This document shows positions 24,037 to 31,735 of a stretch of 35,084 nucleotides of DNA, piece by piece. Positions within the stretch are counted from its first letter, which is position 1, and each line of letters opens with the position of its first letter. The position numbers were made by a program, and so were the translations under genes. Source of the stretch: ZC4RG35 sp964571765 (GTDB lineage: Bacteria; Actinomycetota; Acidimicrobiia; Spongiisociales; ZC4RG35). The notes under the pieces are model-generated. The model did no database searches. It was not told the origin of the DNA and saw only the letters and a program-made list of their open reading frames with translations. The stretch is taken from assembly GCA_964571765.1 (NCBI GenBank), contig CAZNDH010000021.1:1-35084 (forward strand), in the 5' to 3' direction.

Positions 24037-25254
24037 GTGGAGCCAGCAATCCTCCATGCCGACCTCGATGCCTTCTATGCCTCGGTCGAGCAGATGCTCG
24101 ACCCTGAGCTGCGCGGACGCCCGGTGCTGGTGGGTGGTGGGGTCGTCGTGGCCGCCTCCTACGAGGCTCGCGCCTTTGGGGTGAGGGCACCGATGTCCAC
24201 CCGCCAGGCCCTGGAGCTGTGTCCCCAGGCGGTGGTGGTGGCCGGGCATTTCCACCGTTACCTCGAGATCTCCGATCGGGTGATGGCGATTTTCGATGAG
24301 GTCACTCCGGTGGTCGAGCAGATCTCGGTCGACGAGGCGTTTCTCGACGTGTCGGGGAGCATTCACCTGCTCGGTTCGCCCTCCCAGATCGCCAGGGCCA
24401 TGCGTTCGAGGGTCCGTTCTGAGACCGGGCTCCCCCTATCGGTGGGGGTGGCATCGACCAAGTTTCTCGCCAAGATCGCCTCGGCCCGGGCCAAGCCCGA
24501 CGGGTTGGTGGTGGTCCCCCACGGGGAGGAGCTCGACTTTCTCCATCCCCTCCCCGTCGAGGCACTGTGGGGCGTGGGGCGAGTCACTGCCGAGAAGCTC
24601 CACCGGCTCGGGGTCAGGACCATCGGAGAGCTCGGCGAGGTGCCGGACGGTGCCTTCGCGCCGGCGTTGGGGAGGTCGGTGGCGGCGACCCTCCGCTCCC
24701 TGGCCTGGAACCACGATGCCCGACGGGTGAGAGGCGGCCGCAGGGCAGGGAGCGTCGGCAGTCAGCAGGCACTCGGACCCGGCCTGGTCGAACGTGGTGA
24801 GATGGGGGTGGTGGTTCTCGGGCTCGCCGACCGGGTGGGCCGCAGATTGAGGGCCAAGGGCAGGGTCGGGTCGACGCTGACCGTCCGAGTCAGGTTCCCC
24901 GGTCCCCGCTCGGTGACCAGGAGCCATACTCTGGGGGCGCCCACCGCGTCCACGGCAGCGCTGACCGCTCTGGCCCTCGGCTTGCTGGAGCGGGGCCTCG
25001 AGGTGTCCCGGGGTGAGCCGGTGACACTGATCGGGCTCTCGGTGTCGGGGCTGGCCGCCGATGCCCACGTCCAGCTCGAATTAGGCCTCGACGATGGCTC
25101 GGTTGACCGGGTGGGGTCACCTGCGGACCAGCGTCGGCGGAGTCTCGACTCGTCGGTCGACGCCATCCGGGAGAGGTTCGGCCGCGACCTGATCAAGCTG
25201 GGGCCCTCGGGCGTCGACGACGACGACTTCAGGAGGCTGGCGGAGAAATCGTGA
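24037..25254 (+). CDS. dinB: DNA polymerase IV
   Basis: A 405-residue Y-family translesion polymerase. The palm motif HADLDAFYASVEQ holds catalytic D9 and the steric-gate aromatic F13. SVDEAFLDVSG holds D99 and E100. VGVASTKFLAKIASARAKPDG and the thumb helix-hairpin-helix ALWGVGRVTAEKLHRLGVRTIGEL are typical, as is the little-finger domain from about residue 240. VQLELGL near 347-353 resembles a beta-clamp-binding motif. The GTG start is supported by the 6-nt-spaced -10. It ends tail to tail with the acyltransferase gene through the palindrome TGATCA, which provides both stops. Confidence 0.96.
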   Translation: MEPAILHADLDAFYASVEQMLDPELRGRPVLVGGGVVVAASYEARAFGVRAPMSTRQALELCPQAVVVAGHFHRYLEISDRVMAIFDEVTPVVEQISVDEAFLDVSGSIHLLGSPSQIARAMRSRVRSETGLPLSVGVASTKFLAKIASARAKPDGLVVVPHGEELDFLHPLPVEALWGVGRVTAEKLHRLGVRTIGELGEVPDGAFAPALGRSVAATLRSLAWNHDARRVRGGRRAGSVGSQQALGPGLVERGEMGVVVLGLADRVGRRLRAKGRVGSTLTVRVRFPGPRSVTRSHTLGAPTASTAALTALALGLLERGLEVSRGEPVTLIGLSVSGLAADAHVQLELGLDDGSVDRVGSPADQRRRSLDSSVDAIRERFGRDLIKLGPSGVDDDDFRRLAEKS

Positions 25255-25818
25255 TCAGGTCCCCTCCTCCCGGATCCGGACCGGTCCCATCCCCTCGGGG
25301 CGCAGCCCATTGCCGATGCTTAAGAACTCCCGGATCTTGCCCATGAAGGCAACCGGGTCTCCCTGGTAGGGGATCGCCGGACCCAGGGCGACCCTCTTGC
25401 CCCGGTAGTCGACCGCGGCCGGCACCAGGGGAACGGCCGCAGCGGCGGCGATATGGAGAAACCCCGACTTCCAGTAGGGAGCTGCTTTGCGGGTCCCCTC
25501 AGGTGCGACGACCAGGATCATCTCATCTTCTTGCTCGAAGACTTCGGCGACCTGTCGGACCATTCCCCCAGGCCGGGACCGGTCGACTGGGATTCCGCCC
25601 GTTCGAGTGAAGAACCAGCCGAGCGGCCCGCGGAACAGTGTGTGTTTACCGATGTACCTGGCCTCGATTCGGTAGGCGCTGAGCGCACCGAGGAAGAGCA
25701 CGAAGTCCCAGTTGGTCGTATGGGGAGCGCCGATGATCACCATCTTGGGCACCGGCGGGACCGAGCCTTCGAACCTCCAGCCGAGGAGCCCAAGCAGTCG
25801 GTGGACCAGCCAGGTCAT
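25255..25818 (-). CDS. PlsC-type 1-acylglycerol-3-phosphate acyltransferase
   Basis: A 187-residue membrane-associated acyltransferase. The catalytic HX4D motif is APHTTNWD (H33, D38). FTRTGGIPVDRS is the second motif and VVAPEGTRKAAPYWKSGF the third, the EGTR block that contacts the phosphate. It probably acylates lysophosphatidic acid or a related lysolipid. It is short for the family and lacks a clear long N-terminal membrane anchor, which is common in this subgroup. It lies 27 nt downstream of the large membrane protein on the same strand, so it may be the last gene of that operon. Confidence 0.88.
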   Translation of the reverse strand: MTWLVHRLLGLLGWRFEGSVPPVPKMVIIGAPHTTNWDFVLFLGALSAYRIEARYIGKHTLFRGPLGWFFTRTGGIPVDRSRPGGMVRQVAEVFEQEDEMILVVAPEGTRKAAPYWKSGFLHIAAAAAVPLVPAAVDYRGKRVALGPAIPYQGDPVAFMGKIREFLSIGNGLRPEGMGPVRIREEGT

Positions 25819-25845
25819 CTGAACGTCCCCAACCCGGGACGGCCG

Positions 25846-27465
25846 CTAACGGGCAGGAGCCACCCGGAATCCGGTCTCGTCGACCCAGACGATCGATGAC
25901 CTGCCTGCGACCGCCTCGACTATTCGATCGGCCATCTCGTCGTCGACGGGGCCGTTGTCGTCATCCCGATAGACGACGCGCAGCCGGGCTTGTTTGGGGA
26001 ACCTCGCCGCCAGGGCCCCCGGATGGCTGGTGATCACGGTGACGTCGAAGGGGGTGACCGTGCTCCGGTCACGGGTCAGTTCGCGGTCGGCGGCGTAGGT
26101 GCGGAAGAGGTGAGCGGCAGCCGCCCCCGCGGAGATGGTCAGCCCCAGGGCGGCGACGAACCCGGTGGACAGGGTGTCCACCCCGAGGAGGGCCTGGAAC
26201 ACGAACACCAGAGCCGTGATCAGGGCCCCGGCGCCGATCAGCCCGGTGACCACGCCCAACCCGAGGAGATAGAAGCGGCGGGGTGTCGAGGCGGCTTCGA
26301 TCCCACGGGGCATCGCCTGTGCCCGTGACCAGAATCTGTACCAGACAGCCAGCCCGAACACCACGATGGTGGCCCCGACGATGGCCAGGTCGTCGGAGTT
26401 GCCCACGAACGGTGACGGCGATAGCACCGCGGTGATCAGGGTGGTGGCACCGCCGATGGCAGCGGAGAGGCCAAAGGCTGTGCTCAAGTACTCGTAGGCC
26501 CGCACCGGGTCGTCGCGCTCCCTCCCCAGCATGCGGCGGTGATGGGCCCAGACGATGACCGCCACCAGGGCGACGGTTAGCGCCGCGGGGAGGAACCCAA
26601 AGTGCTGTCCTGCCGGTCTGGTCGAAGTCAGCAGATAGATCATGGTCTGGGCGACGACGACAACGGTCGAGCCGATGGCCACAGAAAGGCTCCCTGCGGT
26701 GGCCAGGAAGGTGAACGACCAGCGGGCCGGCCCGGCGTCGTCGCGCCACTTCCTGATCCACCGGTACCACCACACCGGTAGACCGGTGAGCAGGAAGGCC
26801 AGGGAGGTGCCCAGGCTGATGCCGTCCGAGGGCTGGGTGGCCAGAGTTCCGTAGAGCTCTGCCAGACCCCAGTAGATGAAGCCCCCGAGGCCGATCATCA
26901 GCGGCACCAGGCCTATGACGGTCCCGATGACGCGGGGGAGCTCTCCCGCATCCGGCCCCGGTGGCGTGGCACGCACCGCCATCTCATGTAATACCACCAC
27001 CGCCCCATACACCACCAAATCGGTCCATGCCATTGCACGGCCCGAGGAGAACAGCCAGTCGAGGAACTGGAACAGGGCAATGACGAACACCGTCATGAAC
27101 ACGGCCTCGATGAGCGACAGATAGAGCGTCCATCCCGCCGAATGCGGGTGAAGGGCTCGGCGTTTCCTCTGCCGGTTCCACAAGAAGACAGTGAAGGGTG
27201 CCGAGACGACGATCCCGGCCAGTGCGGCTGCCACTTCGCGTTCCGGGTCGAAGATGAACACGCCCCCCGGGAAAGCAGCGCGAGCCAACCGGGCCACCGA
27301 GAAGACCGACACTCCCACCGCGATCGCCATCAACAGGTAGGCGAGAACGTCCCCACCGTCCCCGGTGGCTGATGATCGCCCGGGGCCGGCGTTGCGTCGC
27401 ACCAGGGTTACCACGGCGACGACCACCACCACCAGCAGGACCAGGGGGATCAGTCCGAAGGCCAT
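25846..27465 (-). CDS. Polytopic membrane protein, DUF5671-like
   Basis: A 539-residue integral membrane protein with many hydrophobic segments (I count roughly a dozen or more), arranged as repeated blocks of about four helices. It resembles DUF5671-type proteins, for which I know no function. The last 80 or so residues form a soluble domain (FDVTVITSHPGALAARFPKQ and further) with several acidic residues. ATG 27465 is chosen because it starts the first hydrophobic segment and shares one base with the stop of the upstream gene (TGATG). Aromatic-rich loops such as LPVWWYRWIRKWRDD lie between segments. The small anchored protein upstream is probably a partner. Confidence 0.72.
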   Translation of the reverse strand: MAFGLIPLVLLVVVVVAVVTLVRRNAGPGRSSATGDGGDVLAYLLMAIAVGVSVFSVARLARAAFPGGVFIFDPEREVAAALAGIVVSAPFTVFLWNRQRKRRALHPHSAGWTLYLSLIEAVFMTVFVIALFQFLDWLFSSGRAMAWTDLVVYGAVVVLHEMAVRATPPGPDAGELPRVIGTVIGLVPLMIGLGGFIYWGLAELYGTLATQPSDGISLGTSLAFLLTGLPVWWYRWIRKWRDDAGPARWSFTFLATAGSLSVAIGSTVVVVAQTMIYLLTSTRPAGQHFGFLPAALTVALVAVIVWAHHRRMLGRERDDPVRAYEYLSTAFGLSAAIGGATTLITAVLSPSPFVGNSDDLAIVGATIVVFGLAVWYRFWSRAQAMPRGIEAASTPRRFYLLGLGVVTGLIGAGALITALVFVFQALLGVDTLSTGFVAALGLTISAGAAAAHLFRTYAADRELTRDRSTVTPFDVTVITSHPGALAARFPKQARLRVVYRDDDNGPVDDEMADRIVEAVAGRSSIVWVDETGFRVAPAR

Positions 27466-27971
27466 CACGCCCTCACGCAGTTCCAGTGGAAGTAGGGCCA
27501 GGGCTCGCCGGTGATGTACCAGAAGCTGTCCCGCTCGACGAGGGTGAACTGCTCCCACGACTCCCAGCCGCCGCCGATCCCACCCTGATCGCTGAACCTG
27601 AGCCGGACGTCGACCATGGCCCGGCCGGCCTGGATCCTGGTCCCGTCATGCGTAGCGGTGAACGGTTCGATCTGGCCGGCGCGAATGTCTTCCGGCTCGC
27701 ACCCCGGGAAGGAGTCGGGGTCGAGCACCGCGAAGGCGTCTTCCCATCGTTGATCGCTGATGGCCAGCAGGTAGTCCTGGACCGCTCCCTCAGGCGTGGT
27801 TGGATCGAAGCTCGAGGGGCCTCGGAGTAGGGCAACCGCCACCAGTGCCACCACCGCGACCACCAGGACGGCGGGCACCGCCCAGCGGAGGGTGGGCACC
27901 TGGAACGAACTGTCGTCTTCGGGCTGCGCCCCTGGCGGGGAATGTCGATCCGTTTCGGTGTCGTCGCTCAC
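27465..27971 (-). CDS. Single-pass membrane protein with extracytoplasmic domain
   Basis: A 168-residue protein I do not recognise. A hydrophilic N-terminus of about 28 residues precedes one membrane segment (about 30-48), then an outside domain of about 115 residues. The stretch TPEGAVQDYLLAISDQRWEDAFAVLDP resembles the opening helix of NTF2-like/DUF4878-type domains, which often sit in lipoproteins and anchored proteins. Two cysteines (in FPGCEPED and HWNCVRA) could form a disulfide. The start is GTG at 27971. GATAAT at 27983-27988 lies 11 nt upstream. Its coupling to the polytopic protein suggests a complex. Confidence 0.7.
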   Translation of the reverse strand: MSDDTETDRHSPPGAQPEDDSSFQVPTLRWAVPAVLVVAVVALVAVALLRGPSSFDPTTPEGAVQDYLLAISDQRWEDAFAVLDPDSFPGCEPEDIRAGQIEPFTATHDGTRIQAGRAMVDVRLRFSDQGGIGGGWESWEQFTLVERDSFWYITGEPWPYFHWNCVRA

Positions 27972-28141
27972 TGTCAGTTCCCATTATCGGTCATCGTCGC
28001 CACCAACACTGTCATCCCCCTCGTGGGGCCCACCGGGTCGAAACTTCCCCATCGAGCGGGGGGCCCGGTACACAGATGGTCGGTGCCCAGGCGATCGTTC
28101 CCGTGTCCCATCCCGGCGAGACCGGCTGGAACTCCCATGGT

Positions 28142-28453
28142 TCAGTCCTGGAGCCCCAGCGCCTTCATCCCGCCAACCATGTTCGCCGGGCCGGCAAAGC
28201 CCGACATCGCCAGGTATGCGGCGACCTGGTGGGACCGGCTACCCGACCGGCACACGCAGAGGATCGGCCGGTCCCGGGGGAGCTCGTCGATACGCTCGAG
28301 CAGCTCGCCCATGCTGATGAGGAGGGCGCCGGGCAGCGTCCCCGCCTCCCATTCATATGGCTCGCGGACGTCGAGGATGAGGCCCTGGTTCTCCGTGACC
28401 CATGTTTCCCACTCGGCGGCGGGCACAGGGGCGACACCGTTCACCACGGGCAT
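28142..28453 (-). CDS. Single-domain rhodanese
   Basis: A 103-residue rhodanese-like sulfurtransferase. LDVREPYEWEAGTLPGALLI is the family's first signature. The active-site loop CRSGSRS follows the persulfide cysteine C68 (in ILCVCRSG), and MVGGMKALG ends the domain. Such proteins move sulfane sulfur in the cytoplasm. ATG 28453 starts the domain; the longer frame runs into the purN gene. TAGGAG at 28466-28471 on the minus strand could be its -10. It is divergent from purN. The 170-bp gap downstream holds only a possible long-loop ACCGGG/CCCGGT stem. Confidence 0.88.
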   Translation of the reverse strand: MPVVNGVAPVPAAEWETWVTENQGLILDVREPYEWEAGTLPGALLISMGELLERIDELPRDRPILCVCRSGSRSHQVAAYLAMSGFAGPANMVGGMKALGLQD

Positions 28454-28495
28454 GGTATCGGTGGCTCCTAGGGTCCGGGACCGGCTCCCTCCTCC

Positions 28496-28525
28496 TACAC
28501 TCCCCGCCGGACCGACCCTGGAGGA
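28496..28525 (+). promoter_or_regulatory. -10 box and ribosome-binding site of purN
   Basis: TACACT at 28496-28501 is a plausible -10, and GGAGGA at 28520-28525 is one of the strongest Shine-Dalgarno sequences in the window. It sits 3 nt before an ATC that aligns with the expected first codon of PurN, but 15 nt before the first conventional start (GTG 28541), so it bears on the start choice. Confidence 0.5.
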
Positions 28526-28528
28526 ACC

Positions 28529-29119
28529 ATCGAAATCGCAGTGCTCGCCTCGGGATCGGGCACCAATCTCCAGGCCCTCATCGACAACGATGGGGTGAGG
28601 CACCACATAGCATTGGTCCTAGCCGACCGTGACGGAGCCGGGGCTTTGGCTCGAGCCGAGGCGGCGGGGATACCCGCGGCGGTGGTCCGCTACTCCGACT
28701 TCCCCGACCGGTCGGCCTTCTCGGGGGCGGTCGCCGATCGGATCGAATCCTCGGGTGCCAAAGGTGTGGTGCTCGCCGGCTTCATGCGAATCCTATCCCC
28801 GGACTTCATCGACCGGTTTCCCGGCCGGATCCTCAACATCCACCCTTCTCTGCTTCCCGACTTCCCCGGGGCACGGGCGGTGGAGGCTGCTGTGGCAGCC
28901 GGGGCCGAGGTGACCGGGGTCACCGTGCATTTCGTCGACGAGCAGGTCGACCACGGCCCGATCATCGTCCAACATCGTGTTCCGGTGGAGCCAGGGGACG
29001 ATGCGGCCACCCTGCACGCCCGGATCCAGAAGGTGGAGCACCGCATCTACCCGGAGCTGGTCCGCTCCTTTGTCGAAGGTGGGCTCTACCTGGAGGCGGG
29101 GAAGGTGGTTCTGAGGTGA
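28529..29119 (+). CDS. purN: Phosphoribosylglycinamide formyltransferase (probable ATC start)
   Basis: GAR transformylase adds a formyl group from 10-formyl-THF in purine synthesis. NIHPSLLPDFPG holds the catalytic Asn and His, and HFVDEQVDHGPIIVQ the catalytic Asp. The first conventional codon, GTG 28541, would start LASGSGTNLQ and cut most of strand one. In frame upstream the sequence reads I-E-I-A-V-L-A-S-G-S-G-T-N, matching the usual M-K-I-A-V-L-x-S-G; the first I is ATC at 28529, just after a strong GGAGGA. No ATG, GTG or TTG exists in frame between that site and the ribosome site. I therefore annotate ATC as the probable start (196 aa). The stop overlaps purH (GTGA). Confidence 0.9.
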   Translation: MEIAVLASGSGTNLQALIDNDGVRHHIALVLADRDGAGALARAEAAGIPAAVVRYSDFPDRSAFSGAVADRIESSGAKGVVLAGFMRILSPDFIDRFPGRILNIHPSLLPDFPGARAVEAAVAAGAEVTGVTVHFVDEQVDHGPIIVQHRVPVEPGDDAATLHARIQKVEHRIYPELVRSFVEGGLYLEAGKVVLR

Positions 29120-30591
29120 GGGCCTTGGTCAGCGTGTACGACAAGACCGGGCTGGTCGACTTCGCCCGGCGGCTGGTCGCTGCAGGTTGGGAGATCGTCT
29201 CATCGGGGGGGACCGCGGCCACCCTCGAGGGTGCCGGGGTAGCAGTCACCCGGGTGAGCCGGGTCACCGGGGCACCCGAGATCCTTGGCGGGCGGGTGAA
29301 GACCCTCCATCCCCGGATTCATGGTGGGATCCTGGCCCGTGGTCCCGAGGATGACGACGAGCTGGATGCTGGGGGCATCGAGCGTTTCCACCTGGTGGTA
29401 TGCAACCTCTACCCGTTTTCGGAGACCCTCGGCTCCGGGGCCGATGAGGGTGAGCTGATCGAGATGATCGATATCGGCGGGCCGGCGATGATCAGGGCGG
29501 CGGCCAAGAACCACCGCTTCGTCGGTGTGGTGGTCTCCCCTGCCCAGTACCAGGAGGTGGCGGTGGCGGTGGAGGGGGGGAGTCTGGGGGCCGAGCTGCG
29601 TCGTCGGCTGGCCGCCGCGGCCTTCTTCCACACCGCGGCCTATGACGCCGCCATCGTCGGCTGGCTGGGCCACGACATGGTAGTTCCTCTGAGGCGGGTC
29701 GCCGAGCTCCGCTATGGGGAGAACCCGCACCAGGAGGCCGCCCTGTACCGGGATGCCGGGTCGGATCCATGGTGGGCTTCCGCACTGTTCCATCAGGGCA
29801 AGGAGATGTCGTTCAACAACTACGCCGATGCCGAGGCGGTCTGGCGCCTCTGCGCCGATCTGGGACCAGGCTCGGCTGCGGTGGTCAAGCACGCCATCCC
29901 TAGCGGGGCAGCTCGGGCCGCCAGCCTCCTCGAGAGCTTCGAAGCGGCGTGGGAGGGTGACGCCCAGGCGGCATTCGGGGGGGTGGTCGGCCTCGCCGGT
30001 GAGCTCGACCGGGCCACCGCCGAAGTGATCTCGGGCCGCTTCGTCGAGGTGGTGATCGCCGCCGCGGTATCCGGCGAAGCACTGGAGACACTGTCAAGCC
30101 GCTCCGGGATGCGGGTCCTCACCGCGCCCTATCCCACACCAGGCACAGACTTCCGGCGGATCGAGGGAGGTTTCCTCGTCCAGGAGCCGGACACCTACGT
30201 GGGTGAGGAGTGGGTGACCGTCTCGGAGCGGGTCCCCACCGAGGAGGAAGAGTCGGCACTCCGTTTTGCCTGGAAGGTGGCGGCACACGCCAGGTCGAAC
30301 GCCATAGTGATAGCCCGGGAAAACCAGGCGGTTGGCATCGGTGCCGGGGACCAGTCCCGGGTGGGTGCCGGGGAGCGGGCGGTGGCCCGCGCCGGCGACC
30401 GGGCCAAGGGCGCGGTGGCAGCTTCCGACGCCTTCTTCCCTTTCCGGGACGGCGTCGACGTTCTGGCCGCAGCCGGGGTGACCGCGATTGTCGAGCCGGG
30501 GGGATCGCGCAACGACCCGGAGGTGATTGCCGCCGCCGACGAGCATGGCATCGCCCTGGTGTTCACCGGGGGAAGGCACTTCAGGCATTAG
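29116..30591 (+). CDS. purH: Bifunctional AICAR transformylase/IMP cyclohydrolase
   Basis: PurH catalyses the last two steps of IMP synthesis, using 10-formyl-THF. The N-terminal cyclohydrolase domain (to about 190) has SVYDKTGL, SSGGTAATL and VKTLHPRIHGGIL. The transformylase domain has RYGENPHQ, VVKHAIPSGAA, AFGGVV, RSNAIVIA and SDAFFPFRDGVD. The catalytic Lys-His pair is kept, but the common KHxNPCG reads KHAIPSG, as also varied in animal enzymes. The 491-residue length is slightly short of the typical 510-530. GTG 29116 overlaps the purN stop, so the pair is translationally coupled. Confidence 0.97.
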   Translation: MRALVSVYDKTGLVDFARRLVAAGWEIVSSGGTAATLEGAGVAVTRVSRVTGAPEILGGRVKTLHPRIHGGILARGPEDDDELDAGGIERFHLVVCNLYPFSETLGSGADEGELIEMIDIGGPAMIRAAAKNHRFVGVVVSPAQYQEVAVAVEGGSLGAELRRRLAAAAFFHTAAYDAAIVGWLGHDMVVPLRRVAELRYGENPHQEAALYRDAGSDPWWASALFHQGKEMSFNNYADAEAVWRLCADLGPGSAAVVKHAIPSGAARAASLLESFEAAWEGDAQAAFGGVVGLAGELDRATAEVISGRFVEVVIAAAVSGEALETLSSRSGMRVLTAPYPTPGTDFRRIEGGFLVQEPDTYVGEEWVTVSERVPTEEEESALRFAWKVAAHARSNAIVIARENQAVGIGAGDQSRVGAGERAVARAGDRAKGAVAASDAFFPFRDGVDVLAAAGVTAIVEPGGSRNDPEVIAAADEHGIALVFTGGRHFRH

Positions 30592-30745
30592 TGCCCCGAC
30601 CACTAACGTTCGCCGCGTTCAGGTTGGCCAGATGACACCGCTCGCTGCTTCCTCGTCCTTGGCGCACCCACGGGTGCACCTGCGTCCTTGCCATCGGTGC
30701 CCGTGGCTCGGCCTGATCATCGCCAACGCCAGTGGCGAGAGCACT
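30590..30745 (+). repeat. Intergenic repeat, copy B
   Basis: About 156 bp filling the whole gap from the purH stop to 2 nt before folD. Its left end (AGTGCCCCGACCACTAACG) and the complement of its right end (AGTGCTCTCGCCACTGGCG) are imperfect inverted repeats. It runs in the same orientation as copy A and, like copy A, ends just before a plus-strand start codon. It overlaps the last bases of purH, so the purH stop codon was kept when or if the element arrived. Confidence 0.8.
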
Positions 30746-30747
30746 GG

Positions 30748-31596
30748 ATGAGCGCCCAGGTCCTCGATGGGAGAGTGGTTGCCGGCCGGGTCCGCGAGGA
30801 GGTGGCGAACGTGGTCGCCGGCCTTCCCTATGTCCCGGGGCTGGCCACCGTCCTGGTGGGCGACGATCCGGCTTCACACAGCTATGTCCGGGGAAAGCGT
30901 CATGACGCCGGGGCCGTCGGAGTCAGGTCGATTCATCACGAGCTACCCGCGACCACCAGCCAGCACGAACTGGAGGAACTGGTAAACATGCTCAACCTCG
31001 ACGCCGAGGTGGACGGTGTCCTGGTCCAACTCCCTCTTCCCGGAGACCTCGACTCGGAGGCGATCGTCGAGCAAATCGACCCCGGCAAGGATGTCGACGG
31101 GCTTCACCCCTTCAACCTGGGCAAGCTGATCCTCGGGCGGCCCGGGCTTCGACCCTGCACTCCAAGCGGAGTCGTCCGGCTGCTGGAGGACTACGGGATC
31201 CCGATCGCAGGGACGCGTGTGGTGGTGGTCGGCAGGTCCTTCCTGGTGGGCCGGCCCCTGGCGATGATCCTCTCGGAGAAAGGTGTCGACGCCACGGTGT
31301 CCATCGCCCACTCGCGTTCGGGCGAGCTGGCGCCTCTGACGACCCAGGCCGACATACTGATCGCCGCGGCCGGCGTTCCTGGCCTGATAACCGCCGAGCA
31401 TGTCGCTCCGGGCGCCACCGTGGTCGACGTGGGGGTCAACCGCACCCCGGAGGGCCTGGTGGGAGATGTCGACTACCAACCGGTGTCCGTGATCGCCGGG
31501 GCGATTACCCCGGTTCCCGGAGGTGTCGGTCCAATGACCCGCGCCATGCTCCTCGCCAACACCCTGAGCGCGGCCCAGGCACGTCGTGCCGGATAG
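30748..31596 (+). CDS. folD: Methylenetetrahydrofolate dehydrogenase/cyclohydrolase
   Basis: FolD interconverts 5,10-methylene-, methenyl- and 10-formyl-THF, the donor used by PurN and PurH just upstream. The 282-residue protein has the active-site tyrosine and lysine in SHSYVRGKRHDAG (Y46, K50, same spacing as Y50/K54 of E. coli), DGVLVQLPLP, PCTPSGVVRLL, the NADP loop GRSFLVGRPLAMIL and the C-terminal TPVPGGVGPMT. ATG 30748 is used; an in-frame upstream ATG at 30688 lies within the repeat. No clear ribosome-binding site is seen, and the repeat may supply the promoter. Confidence 0.97.
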   Translation: MSAQVLDGRVVAGRVREEVANVVAGLPYVPGLATVLVGDDPASHSYVRGKRHDAGAVGVRSIHHELPATTSQHELEELVNMLNLDAEVDGVLVQLPLPGDLDSEAIVEQIDPGKDVDGLHPFNLGKLILGRPGLRPCTPSGVVRLLEDYGIPIAGTRVVVVGRSFLVGRPLAMILSEKGVDATVSIAHSRSGELAPLTTQADILIAAAGVPGLITAEHVAPGATVVDVGVNRTPEGLVGDVDYQPVSVIAGAITPVPGGVGPMTRAMLLANTLSAAQARRAG

Positions 31597-31693
31597 GCAT
31601 TCGTTCTCCGGGCGTTAGTGGGAAGGCCTTGCCCGAGGAGCCTCACCCAACGGAAGAAAGTGGGGCACATCGGGGAACCGTCCCAGGTTTCAC

Positions 31694-31727
31694 TAGGATC
31701 AGCGGCCCGTTTCGCTTTTCCGAGGAG
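31694..31727 (+). promoter_or_regulatory. -10 box and ribosome-binding site of icd
   Basis: TAGGAT at 31694-31699 followed by a leader of about 30 nt with GAGGAG at 31722-31727, 8 nt before the ATG. This is one of the few genes in the window with a conventional leader. Confidence 0.5.
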
Positions 31728-31735
31728 TCTCTTGC

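Noticed and set aside
28020..28080. Possible terminator downstream of the rhodanese gene (ACCGGG/CCCGGT)
   Set aside because: The loop would be about 26 nt with no supporting inner stem or U-tract.
30590..30747. Folate-sensing riboswitch upstream of folD
   Set aside because: The same sequence precedes an unrelated CoA ligase, and the arm mismatches between its ends are not G-U compatible, so a DNA repeat explains it better.
31605..31665. Possible third copy of the intergenic repeat downstream of folD (CGTTAGTGG and AGTGGGGCAC)
   Set aside because: Only two short matches of about 9 bp, at the wrong spacing; not enough to call a copy.
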